Source: an uncultured Gammaproteobacteria bacterium (lineage in GTDB: Bacteria; Pseudomonadota; Gammaproteobacteria; Pseudomonadales; Pseudohongiellaceae). Taken from it: 64,000 bases of DNA. A program made the position numbers and the translations under genes. The stretch is from contig CALEJT010000074.1 in the NCBI GenBank assembly GCA_937898685.1, positions 28,095 to 92,094 of the forward strand, in the 5' to 3' direction. Below, piece by piece: positions 42,045 to 50,022 of the stretch (within the stretch, counting starts at the first letter, position 1; each line of letters starts with the position of its first letter). Below the pieces are notes generated by a model that was not told the DNA's origin, made no database searches, and saw nothing but the letters and a program-made list of their open reading frames with translations.

Positions 42045-42977
42045 ATGAACGTGTTCGAAGCCGTATTGCCCGTGGTGCTCATCGCCGCACTCGGCTACGG
42101 TGCGCGCCGTCTGCGCGTCTTCAGTGAAATCGAAACCGCCGCCATCGAACGTGTGGCGTTCTGGTATCTGTTGCCGTGCATGCTGTTTCTCGGCAGTGCC
42201 ACGGCGAACTTCCCGGCCGACGTCGACTGGCACTTCCTGGGCGTGTTCTACGGTGTTCTCGCCTTCGTCTATCTGGTGGGCATGGCGGTGGGGCGGCTCT
42301 GCTTCAAACTCGACTGGCGCGCGCTCAGCGTGTTCGGCATGGCGGGCAGCTACGCCAACGTCACGGTGCTCGGCATTCCACTCGCATTGCAATTCCTCGG
42401 CGAAACCGCCTTCGTGCCGATGATCCTCATCATCACCTTCCACAACCTCTTGCTGTTCGGCTTCGGCACGGCAGTGGTGAGCTTGGGAAATCTGGAAGGG
42501 GAAGGCGTTGCAGCAGGCTTGCGCCGTGTCGCGCGGGAAATGCTGGTGAATCCGATCAGCGGCAGCTTGCTGTTGGGAGCCGCCTGGAATCTCACCGGCA
42601 TCGGCATCTACGAGCCGCTGCGGCAGAGTCTGGAGCTGATCGGACGCGCGGCAGTACCCGGGGCCTTGTTTGCCCTTGGCGCGGGACTCACGCGCTATCG
42701 CATCGCGGGTGAACTGGGGGCGGCGAGCGTGCTGGTGGTGTTCAAACTGCTGTTGTTGCCGCTCTGCATGTGGTGGGGCATGAACCAGTTCGACTTCGAT
42801 CCACTCTGGCGCAAGACGGCGGTGCTGTTGAGTGCGATGCCCGTGGGTATCAGCGTGTATGTGTTTTCGCGGCGCTATACGGCGCTGGAAAGCGCAGCCG
42901 CCACCGCGATCGTGCTGAGTTCGCTCGCGGCCGTGGCGAGCATCAGCGGTTGGGCCTGGTGGTTATTGCACCACTGA
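42045..42977 (+). CDS. AEC family transporter
   Basis: A 310-residue membrane protein of the auxin efflux carrier (AEC) family with about ten helices in two five-helix halves. The family marks are 'GYGARRLRVFSEIETAAIERVAFWYLLPCMLF' (read in parts; N-half crossing region), 'MAGSYANVTVLGIPLALQFLGE' and the C-half 'LLSAMPVGISVYVFSRRY'. Bacterial members export or import small organic acids such as malate. No ribosome site is obvious because the terminator is so close. Its last 15 bases overlap the end of lnt (convergent). Confidence 0.9.
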   Translation: MNVFEAVLPVVLIAALGYGARRLRVFSEIETAAIERVAFWYLLPCMLFLGSATANFPADVDWHFLGVFYGVLAFVYLVGMAVGRLCFKLDWRALSVFGMAGSYANVTVLGIPLALQFLGETAFVPMILIITFHNLLLFGFGTAVVSLGNLEGEGVAAGLRRVAREMLVNPISGSLLLGAAWNLTGIGIYEPLRQSLELIGRAAVPGALFALGAGLTRYRIAGELGAASVLVVFKLLLLPLCMWWGMNQFDFDPLWRKTAVLLSAMPVGISVYVFSRRYTALESAAATAIVLSSLAAVASISGWAWWLLHH

Positions 42978-44483
42978 GTCGTTGCGGCGTGCAGTGAGGG
43001 CGGGCACGAGCATCAGGAGCAGACTCAACACCAACACCGGCACGCTGCCCCAACGTGCAAAGGGTGTCGTTCCCGCGAAGAGTCTCACGCGTCCTTCCAA
43101 CACCGTCGCCTCGAACTGCGGCGCCACCGCAGTGAGTTCACCGCGTTCGTTGATCAAGGCCGTGATGCCGTTGTTGGTGGCGCGCACCATGTAGCGGCCG
43201 AGCTCACGCGCACGCATAGCCGCCATCTGCAGATGCTGATGCGGCCCCCACGAAGTGCCGAACCAGGTGTCGTTGCTCACCGTGAGCAAGAGATCCGCCT
43301 CGCGGCCATAGCGCCGCACGAAATCCGCATAAACCACTTCGTAGCAGATGAAGGGCGCAATGCTGTGTTCGCCTGCGTGCAAGAGTTCCTGATCTGCTGG
43401 GCCAGGCGCGAGTGAAGACTGTGGCAAGGCGAAGAGCTGCAGCAGCGTCGAGAAGAGCTGACGCAGCGGCACGTATTCGCCGAAGGGAACCAGCTTCTGT
43501 TTGTGCCACACACCTTCGCCGTTGCCGAAGGTGACGAGGCTGTTGTGGATGGCGTCGCCTTCCTGGAAGAACACGCCGCTGATCAGCGTGGTATCGGTGG
43601 CGCGTGCCTGCAGTTGCAATTGTTGAATGAGGTTGGGTTCACGCTGATAGACGAGCGGAATCGCCGTTTCCGGCCACACCACGAGATCGTGTTGCCACAG
43701 TGGCGTGCTCAGCGAGGCGTAGCGGTTCAAGCCTTCCTGCAGATGCGCGGGATCGAATTTCAGACTTTGTTCGACGTTGCCCTGCACGAGACCGACCGAC
43801 AGCGGTGGCGCATCGAGTGGTCGAGTCCATTCGATGTCATGCACGAATCCACACGAAGCCCATAGTGCGAGCAGCATGAGCGACAAGCGCGTACGAGCCA
43901 GACGATCGCTCAGGTGGATGTGGCGCCAGCGCTTCGCGATTTCGCCCATCAGCGCGCTGCTGAGGGCGACGACGAAGGAAAGTCCCAATACGCCGAAGAG
44001 CGGCGCGACGCCGGAGAAAAAGGTGGTGACGTGCGGATAACCGAGATAGAGCCAAGGAAAGCCGGTGAAGAGCCAGCCGCGCAGCCATTCGCCCAGAACC
44101 CATGCCGCGGCAAAACCCGGAATCAAACTCCAGTTCTGCCGACAGCAGCGGCGATAGAAATGGAACTGCAGCGCCACATAGCTTGCGAGCAGCAGCACGA
44201 AGCCGACGGTGATGAAGAACGCTACCGGAGGCGGTGCGTTGCCGAAGTCGTGAATGCTGACGTAGACCCACGAGGTACCGACACCGAAGGCGCCGACGCC
44301 GTAGCAGAAGCCGAGCCACGCCGCTTCGCGCGGCGTGCGTTCGCGCAACAGTACGTAGAGCCAGGCGAGGCTGAAGAATTCCAGCGGCCAGAACTCCAGA
44401 GGGCTGAAGGCGAGCGGCAGCAAGGCGCCTGCCACGAGTGCCTGTGCCAGGGTGAAGTAGGCAGCAGCGGGCAGGGCGCGCAT
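42963..44483 (-). CDS. lnt: apolipoprotein N-acyltransferase
   Basis: A 506-residue inner-membrane enzyme that adds the third acyl chain to lipoproteins. An N-terminal set of six to seven helices is followed by a periplasmic nitrilase-like domain. The catalytic triad is visible: Glu in 'VVWPETAIPLVY' (about 263), Lys in 'KQKLVPFGEYVPL' (about 328) and Cys in 'PFICYEVVYAD' (about 381). A last helix lies at the C-terminus. It ends the phoH-ybeY-corC-lnt operon, four bases after corC. Confidence 0.94.
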   Translation of the reverse strand: MRALPAAAYFTLAQALVAGALLPLAFSPLEFWPLEFFSLAWLYVLLRERTPREAAWLGFCYGVGAFGVGTSWVYVSIHDFGNAPPPVAFFITVGFVLLLASYVALQFHFYRRCCRQNWSLIPGFAAAWVLGEWLRGWLFTGFPWLYLGYPHVTTFFSGVAPLFGVLGLSFVVALSSALMGEIAKRWRHIHLSDRLARTRLSLMLLALWASCGFVHDIEWTRPLDAPPLSVGLVQGNVEQSLKFDPAHLQEGLNRYASLSTPLWQHDLVVWPETAIPLVYQREPNLIQQLQLQARATDTTLISGVFFQEGDAIHNSLVTFGNGEGVWHKQKLVPFGEYVPLRQLFSTLLQLFALPQSSLAPGPADQELLHAGEHSIAPFICYEVVYADFVRRYGREADLLLTVSNDTWFGTSWGPHQHLQMAAMRARELGRYMVRATNNGITALINERGELTAVAPQFEATVLEGRVRLFAGTTPFARWGSVPVLVLSLLLMLVPALTARRNDSVVQ

Positions 44484-44487
44484 TGGA

Positions 44488-45339
44488 CTAAAGCTCTTCT
44501 TGAGCGTTCAGGCTGACGTGCAACAGACGAATCTGACGGTTGTCCGCATTGAGCACGCGGAAACGATAACCGTCGATGGTCACGGCTTCTTCACGCTGCG
44601 GAATGCGGCCGAAATGGCTCAGCACGAAACCACCGATGGTGTCGAATTCGTCTTCGGAGAACTTCGACTGGAAGAATTCGTTGAACTCTTCGATGGGCGT
44701 GAGCGCCTTCACCGTGAAGTTGGTGTCGTCGATCGCCTTGATGAAGATTTCGTCATCGATGTCGTGTTCGTCTTCGATGTCACCCACGATCTGTTCGAGC
44801 ACGTCTTCGATCGTGCACAGGCCGGCGAGATCGCCGTACTCGTCGATCACGATCGCCATGTGGTTGCGTGTTTCACGGAACTCCTTCAGGAGCACGTTGA
44901 GTCGTTTCGACTCCGGCACGAAGGTGGCGGGACGCAGCACGTCCTTGATGTCGAATCGGCGATTGTCCTTCAACGCCAGCGGCAACAGGTCTTTCGCGAG
45001 CAGGATGCCCAGCACTTCATCGAGGCTGTCGCCGATCACGGGGAAACGTGAATGCTGCGCTTCGATCACCACGGGCAGGATTTCCTCCGGCCGCGCGGCG
45101 GCGGGCACGGTGACCACCTGCGAGCGCGGGATCATGATGTCGCGCACCTGCATGTCGCTCACCTGCAACGCGCCCTCGATGATGCTCAAGGCCTCGCTGT
45201 CGAGCACCTTGTTCTTGTGCGCCTTGCGCAGGATCTGGATGAGATCGTCGGTGTCCGACACCGACTCCGAAAAGACTTCCTTGAGTTTACCGATCCAGGA
45301 ACTGTGTCCTGAATCGCTATTTGAGTTGCTGTCGCTCAT
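44488..45339 (-). CDS. corC: CorC/YbeX family CBS protein
   Basis: A 283-residue cytosolic protein with two CBS domains (about 65-190; 'VRDIMIPRSQVVTV', 'VIDEYGDLAGLCTIEDVLEQIVGDIEDE') and a C-terminal CorC_HlyC transporter-associated domain (about 205-280; 'TIGGFVLSHFGRIP'). The N-terminal Ser/Asn/Asp run is low complexity. CorC/YbeX is linked to Mg/Co efflux and, in E. coli, to ribosome metabolism together with YbeY. It lies seven bases after ybeY. Confidence 0.92.
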   Translation of the reverse strand: MSDSNSNSDSGHSSWIGKLKEVFSESVSDTDDLIQILRKAHKNKVLDSEALSIIEGALQVSDMQVRDIMIPRSQVVTVPAAARPEEILPVVIEAQHSRFPVIGDSLDEVLGILLAKDLLPLALKDNRRFDIKDVLRPATFVPESKRLNVLLKEFRETRNHMAIVIDEYGDLAGLCTIEDVLEQIVGDIEDEHDIDDEIFIKAIDDTNFTVKALTPIEEFNEFFQSKFSEDEFDTIGGFVLSHFGRIPQREEAVTIDGYRFRVLNADNRQIRLLHVSLNAQEEL

Positions 45340-45346
45340 GTCGATA

Positions 45347-45799
45347 TCAATAGGGATCGGGGTATCCCAGTTGTTGAAGAATGCGGGTTTCGAGCGCTTC
45401 CATCACCTGCGCTTCATCTTCCTGTTCATGATCGTAGCCGAGTAGATGCAGTACGCCATGCACGGTCAGATGCGCCCAATGTGCCTCTTCGCTCTTGCCT
45501 TGCTCGCGCGCTTCGCGCTGCACGACCTGCGTGCAGATGGCGAGATCGCCGAGTTCGGGTAACTCACTCAATTCGGGGGGCAGCGGAAACGACAGGATGT
45601 TGGTCGGCCGTGGTTTGTTGCGGTATTGCCCGTTCAGCTCTGCCGATTCCGTTTCGTCGACGAGACGCACGCTGATGCGGTTGACCGCGCGCTCGGGAGC
45701 CGCCGCCGTCAATGCTGCCATTGCCCAGTGTTTGAATTGACGTCGCAGCGGCACCGCACGGATGCCGCTGTGATTCTGCAGGTCAATTGTCACGTTCAT
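45347..45799 (-). CDS. ybeY: rRNA maturation endoribonuclease YbeY
   Basis: A 150-residue metalloprotein for 16S rRNA 3'-end processing and ribosome quality control. The zinc motif HXXXHXXXXXH is 'HGVLHLLGYDH' (about 113-123), preceded by 'NKPRPTNILSFPLP'. The ATG at 45799 is chosen from the family N-terminus ('MNVTIDLQN'); it overlaps the end of phoH by 17 bases, implying coupling. Confidence 0.93.
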   Translation of the reverse strand: MNVTIDLQNHSGIRAVPLRRQFKHWAMAALTAAAPERAVNRISVRLVDETESAELNGQYRNKPRPTNILSFPLPPELSELPELGDLAICTQVVQREAREQGKSEEAHWAHLTVHGVLHLLGYDHEQEDEAQVMEALETRILQQLGYPDPY

Positions 45800-46826
45800 T
45801 GTGACGATCGCGTTCCTGCGCATTGAGAGCAGCGACGTTGGCCTTGTCGTAAGCCTCGTAGGCTTCGACGATGCGCTGCACGATGGGATGCCGCACGACG
45901 TCGGCGGCACTGAACCAGGTGAAGCTCACACCTTTGACCTTGCGTAGCACGTTGGTCACCTGCACGAGTCCGCTGCGCGTGCCCTTGGGCAGGTCGATCT
46001 GCGTGACGTCGCCGGTGATGACGGCAGTGGAGCCGAAACCGATGCGCGTGAGGAACATCTTCATCTGCGAGGTCGTGGTGTTCTGACTTTCGTCGAGAAT
46101 GATGAAGGAGTTGTTGAGCGTGCGACCGCGCATGTAGGCGAGCGGTGCCACTTCGATCACCTGGCGTTCGATCAGCTTCGCAACGCGCTCGAAGCCGAGC
46201 ATTTCGTAGAGCGCGTCGTAGAGCGGACGCAGATAGGGATCCACTTTCTGCGACAGATCGCCAGGGAGGAAGCCGAGTTTTTCGCCCGCTTCCACGGCAG
46301 GACGCACGAGCAAAATACGGCTGACGCGTTCGCTCACGAGGGCTTCCACCGCACAGGCGACGGCGAGATAGGTCTTGCCGGTACCGGCGGGACCGATGCC
46401 GAAGTTGATGTCGTGCTTGAGAATGGCCTGCACGTAGTTGTTCTGCTGCGGCGTGCGCGGCTTGATCGAAAGCTTGGGCGTGCGCACGACGTGCTGGACG
46501 CTGCTCTCGCTTTCGTCGGTGACCATCGTGGCGCCGTTCTGATCGCCGTAGCTCGTCACTTCGGTGAGCACGAGATGTACGAGGTCAGGCGTGAGCAGCG
46601 CTTCGCCACCGGTGAGCGCATAGAGTTTTTCCAAGGCCTTAGCGCCTTGCTCGAGCGCATCGGGATGACCGATGAGAGTGAAGACGTTGCCGCGGCTTTG
46701 AATCGTCAGGTCGAGACGAGCTTCCAACAGGCGGAGGTGTTCGTTGAGGCGGCCGCAAAGATTGGCCAGACGTTGGGGATTGTCAGGCGTGAGCTCCAGC
46801 CTGCGGGAGTGGGGTTCACTGGTCAT
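45783..46826 (-). CDS. ybeZ: PhoH-like ATPase YbeZ
   Basis: A 347-residue protein. The PhoH domain (about 130-330) has Walker A 'GPAGTGKTYLA', 'VRPAVEAGEKLGFLPGDL' and Walker B 'FIILDESQNTT'. The N-terminal part is KH-like RNA-binding ('LEARLDLTIQSRGNVFTLIG'). YbeZ partners YbeY in rRNA metabolism, and the genes overlap here. ATG 46826 gives the usual N-terminus; the longer frame upstream covers the promoter region. Confidence 0.93.
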   Translation of the reverse strand: MTSEPHSRRLELTPDNPQRLANLCGRLNEHLRLLEARLDLTIQSRGNVFTLIGHPDALEQGAKALEKLYALTGGEALLTPDLVHLVLTEVTSYGDQNGATMVTDESESSVQHVVRTPKLSIKPRTPQQNNYVQAILKHDINFGIGPAGTGKTYLAVACAVEALVSERVSRILLVRPAVEAGEKLGFLPGDLSQKVDPYLRPLYDALYEMLGFERVAKLIERQVIEVAPLAYMRGRTLNNSFIILDESQNTTTSQMKMFLTRIGFGSTAVITGDVTQIDLPKGTRSGLVQVTNVLRKVKGVSFTWFSAADVVRHPIVQRIVEAYEAYDKANVAALNAQERDRHNERDN

Positions 46827-46947
46827 TGAGAGAGAGCGATCGGCTCCTTGCTGCCTCAGGAGGCCCGGAGTATAGCAGGGCGGATCGCGAAGATGGCCAA
46901 TTTTTCCGGAAAGGAGTGGATGAGCGGCGCAATCGTTGCGAAATCTC

Positions 46948-46976
46948 AAAAAGAACCCCGGCCGAAGCCGGGGTTC
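46948..46976 (-). terminator. intrinsic terminator of the barrel-protein gene
   Basis: Minus strand: GAACCCCGGC / GCCGGGGTTC, 10-bp perfect stem with a 4-base loop, then TTTTT (46952-46948). It lies 41 bases past the barrel-protein stop and 121 bases before the ybeZ start, so it separates the two transcription units. Confidence 0.9.
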
Positions 46977-47017
46977 CCGCGATAAGACAGCCTCGAGCGA
47001 CTGTCACACCAATGGCA

Positions 47018-47782
47018 TCAGAAGCGGATGGAAGCGCTCAGGCCAAACTGTTCTTCATCCGGACCATCGAAGTCGGTGGTCTTGGCGAAGCCCTGAACGT
47101 AGAAGTTCGGGGTGAAGAAGTAGCTGGCTTGCAGGCCGTAAGACTCGATGTCACCACTGTCCAGATCCTGGAACGACACGGTAGCGCCGATGCCGAAGTT
47201 CTGGTTGAAGTAGTAAGTGGCTTCACCGCCGAAGCTGTAGCCGGTGTCCTGGTGCGGAACGTCGACCAGACCAGCGCTCACGGAGTAAGCGACGGCGGAG
47301 GTGCCGGCCAGTTTGGCTACTGCTTTGTAAGAGGCTTCCAGTCTCTGCACATCGCTGTCGTCGGTTTCCGAGTAACGCAGCATTACAGCGGAAGTGTCGG
47401 ACAGGTAGGTGCCCAGACCGATGTGGAAGCTTTCGTCGATGTCGAAGTCGGCGTAGCCGGCTTCGAGGATGGTGCCGTTGCCGAGAACGTAACGGCCCTG
47501 TACTGCGTAGGTTTCGTCGACGGGGATGTCATCCGGATCGGAGTACTGCACGGAGATACCGGATGCACGATCCAGGAACGCGGCTTCCAGACGCGGACCT
47601 TTGGAATCGTCGACAGGCTTGAGGAAGATGGAGGCGTTGATGCCGTAGGTGTCATAGTCCGAGGCCATCGTATCGGCGTCGGTGTTGTTGTAGAACAAAC
47701 CAGCCTCTGCCTGATACGTATCAGCCAGGGCTACGCTGGAAAGCAGCGACATGACGGCTGCGCTCAATACACGATTTTTCAA
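47018..47782 (-). CDS. outer-membrane beta-barrel protein (porin-like)
   Basis: A 254-residue protein, signal peptide 'LKNRVLSAAVMSLLSSVALA' (about 1-20). The mature chain shows alternating polar/aromatic strands ('YQAEAGLFYN', 'HIGLGTYLS', 'GYSFGGEATYYF', 'FYVQGFAKTTDF') and ends in 'SASIRF' with the C-terminal Phe recognised by the BAM machinery. About 12-14 strands are predicted by eye. The start is a TTG (47782) after AAGGAG with a 6-base gap; the frame extends upstream without a better start. The exact channel family is unknown. It is inserted between miaB and ybeZ, with its own terminator and a long leader. Confidence 0.78.
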   Translation of the reverse strand: MKNRVLSAAVMSLLSSVALADTYQAEAGLFYNNTDADTMASDYDTYGINASIFLKPVDDSKGPRLEAAFLDRASGISVQYSDPDDIPVDETYAVQGRYVLGNGTILEAGYADFDIDESFHIGLGTYLSDTSAVMLRYSETDDSDVQRLEASYKAVAKLAGTSAVAYSVSAGLVDVPHQDTGYSFGGEATYYFNQNFGIGATVSFQDLDSGDIESYGLQASYFFTPNFYVQGFAKTTDFDGPDEEQFGLSASIRF

Positions 47783-48111
47783 AGTTTTCTCCTTAAATTT
47801 GAAAAAGCCGGGATAGTTAAGGGGCATCCCGACGAGCCCTACAACTGGGTTGACAACGCGAAGCGGATTGACCGCGAACGTCGCGAAAACGATGTTGCGT
47901 CGATCCATCCATCTTCAACGCACGAGCTGGGCTTTTGATGCATGTTTGACGTTAAGCCCGGGTGGGAAAGCGCGCGCATTCTATTAACTGCCTTGCTTCG
48001 CGATCAAAGTTTTTTCGTAAATTTGTGTAACGTGTAACAAATGTTGAGTCTGAGTCACGCTATGGCTTGACGCAGACACATTGCGTAGTTAGTGCGAATA
48101 ATTTTTTCGAT
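47783..48111 (-). promoter_or_regulatory. promoter and leader of the barrel-protein gene
   Basis: 329 bases. On the minus strand a candidate -10 TAGAAT sits at 47983-47978 with TTTGAT (about 48008-48003) as a weak -35. Upstream is a direct repeat TTACACGTTACAC (about 48033-48021) that could be a regulator site. The leader is then about 190 nt and contains the hairpin at 47802-47831. No other gene is seen. Confidence 0.45.
47802..47831 (-). terminator. terminator-like hairpin in the barrel-protein leader
   Basis: Minus strand: CGGGAT / ATCCCG with an 11-base loop, then GC and TTTTT (47806-47802). It ends eight bases before the AAGGAG of the TTG-started gene, so it could act as attenuator or affect ribosome access. 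Confidence 0.5.
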
Positions 48112-49479
48112 TCACACCAACTCGCCACGCAGGGAGTTTGGCAGGGCTTCCGTGAAGCGAAGCTGAACGAACTGACCGATGAGCTTGTGATCGTCGCAAC
48201 GGAAATTCACGACTCGATTGTTTTCCGTACGTGCGGCGAGCTCGCCGGGATCTTTTTTCGACACACCAGTGACGAGCACGCTTTCCACCGTGCCCACCAT
48301 CGCTTCGCTGATGCGCATCGCATTCTGATGAATGCGTGCCTGCAGCAGCATCAAGCGTTGCTTCTTCACTTCTTCCGGCGTGTCGTCGCGCAATTCCGCA
48401 GCGGGAGTGCCGGGACGTGCGCTGTAGATGAAGCTGAAGCTGTGATCGAAGCCGACGTCGGCGATCAGATTCATCGTGTCTTCGAAATCCTTTTCCGTTT
48501 CACCGGGGAAACCCACGATGAAATCGGAAGAAATGCAGATGTTCGGCCGAATCGCACGCAGACGACGAATGATGCTCTTGTATTCGAGCGCCGTGTGATT
48601 GCGCTTCATCGCGGCGAGAATGCGATCGGAGCCACTCTGCACCGGCAGATGCAGATGATTCACGAGCTTCGGCAAGGTCGCGTAGGCATCGATCAGGTTC
48701 TGATTGAATTCGAGCGGATGCGAGGTGGTGTAGCGCAGACGCTCGATGCCATCGATGGCAGACAGATAGGTCAACAAAGTGGCGAAGTCGGTAATGCGTC
48801 CTTCGTGATCGAGACCGCGATAGGCGTTGACGTTCTGACCGAGCAAGGTCAGCTCACGCACACCTTGCTGCGCGAGATGCACGGCTTCGGCGAGCACGTC
48901 GTCGAGCGGGCGGCTGACTTCTTCACCGCGCGTGTAGGGCACGACGCAGAACGAACAATATTTGCTGCAGCCTTCCTGGATGCTGAGGAAGGCCGTGGGA
49001 CCATCGACGCTGGGATCGGGCAGGCGATCGAACTTCTCGATTTCAGGGAAGCTGATGTCCACCACCGGGCCGCGCTTTTTCTTCTTGCCGGCAGCATCGA
49101 CGAACTGTGTGGAAGAGGCATCGAGCAATTCGGGCAGACGATGCAGGGTCTGCGGGCCGAACACGACGTCGACGTATGGGGCACGCTTGCCGATCTCCGC
49201 GCCTTCCTGACTGGCGACGCAGCCGCCCACGGCGATTTTCAGATCGGGCTTGAGTGCTTTCAGTTCCTTCCAGCGTCCCAACTGATGGAACACCTTCTCC
49301 TGCGCCTTCTCACGGATGGAGCAGGTGTTGAGCAGGAGCACGTCGGCTTCTTCGGGCTTGTCGGTGAGTTCCATGCCACGCTGATCGCGCAGAAGATCGA
49401 TCATGCGCGCGGAATCGTACTCATTCATCTGACAGCCGTGAGTAACGATGAAGACTTTGCGTGCAGGAGTGTCTGACAT
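48112..49479 (-). CDS. miaB: tRNA-2-methylthio-N6-dimethylallyladenosine synthase
   Basis: A 455-residue radical-SAM methylthiotransferase acting on i6A37 of tRNAs. It has an N-terminal UPF0004 domain with three Cys ligands ('THGCQMNEYDS', 'NTCSIREKA', 'VGGCVASQ'), the radical-SAM triad 'GCSKYCSFCVVPYTRG' (about 154-169), and a C-terminal TRAM domain ('VLVTGVSKKDPGELAARTENNRVVNF', in parts). Length standard. Confidence 0.96.
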   Translation of the reverse strand: MSDTPARKVFIVTHGCQMNEYDSARMIDLLRDQRGMELTDKPEEADVLLLNTCSIREKAQEKVFHQLGRWKELKALKPDLKIAVGGCVASQEGAEIGKRAPYVDVVFGPQTLHRLPELLDASSTQFVDAAGKKKKRGPVVDISFPEIEKFDRLPDPSVDGPTAFLSIQEGCSKYCSFCVVPYTRGEEVSRPLDDVLAEAVHLAQQGVRELTLLGQNVNAYRGLDHEGRITDFATLLTYLSAIDGIERLRYTTSHPLEFNQNLIDAYATLPKLVNHLHLPVQSGSDRILAAMKRNHTALEYKSIIRRLRAIRPNICISSDFIVGFPGETEKDFEDTMNLIADVGFDHSFSFIYSARPGTPAAELRDDTPEEVKKQRLMLLQARIHQNAMRISEAMVGTVESVLVTGVSKKDPGELAARTENNRVVNFRCDDHKLIGQFVQLRFTEALPNSLRGELV

Positions 49480-49620
49480 GGGCCCAACCGCTTGAAAGGG
49501 CGCGGATTATACATGCGGTGCGGCAGAGGGGGGAGCGCGAGTGGGCAAAGTCACAGGAACTTGCAATTGGATTCCCGGTCCCCATATCTGGAGACCGAAG
49601 TGCTCGCTGGACCAGCAATC

Positions 49621-49962
49621 ATGAACAAAGTTAGAGATATCAAAGACTTATATAAAGTTACCTTCCTCAACAAGGGCCAGGTGTACGAGATCTATTGCCA
49701 TGGCGTATACCAGAGCGACCTGTGGGGCTTCATCGAGATCGAGGACCTGGTGTTCGGCGAACGCAGCCAGATGGTGCTGGATCCGGCCGAAGAGAAGCTG
49801 AAAACCGAATTCGGCGGCGTAAAACGCAGCTTCATCCCACTCCAGGCCATCATCCGCATCGATGAGGTAGAGAAGGAAGGTGTTGCCACCATCAGCAAGG
49901 GCGACAACATCGCGCCTTTTCCCATCCAGTTCACGCCACGCGGCCAAAGCCAGGGCGAATAG
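49621..49962 (+). CDS. DUF1820 family protein
   Basis: A 113-residue cytoplasmic protein matching DUF1820: 'LYKVTFLNKGQVYEIYCHGVYQSDLWGFIEIED' in parts, then 'RSFIPLQAIIRIDEVEKEG'. The family occurs in Pseudomonas and related Gammaproteobacteria and has no known function. ATG 49621 gives the family N-terminus; an in-frame start at 49492 would add 43 unlikely residues. AT-rich first codons (AACAAAGTTAGAGATATC) differ from the neighbouring genes, probably to keep the start region unfolded. Confidence 0.82.
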   Translation: MNKVRDIKDLYKVTFLNKGQVYEIYCHGVYQSDLWGFIEIEDLVFGERSQMVLDPAEEKLKTEFGGVKRSFIPLQAIIRIDEVEKEGVATISKGDNIAPFPIQFTPRGQSQGE

Positions 49963-50022
49963 ACCGCCGCTGCTGCGCGAGGGAAGCGCGCCTCGTTCTG
50001 TGTCGAGTGAGGCGCCGTGCGC

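Noticed and set aside
47782..47908. N-terminal extension of the barrel protein up to an ATG at 47908
   Set aside because: It would put 42 non-signal residues before an ideal signal peptide and run through the leader hairpin and ribosome site; the TTG at 47782 fits better.
48067..49476. 469-codon plus-strand frame covering miaB
   Set aside because: miaB on the other strand has all catalytic motifs; the plus frame is its shadow.
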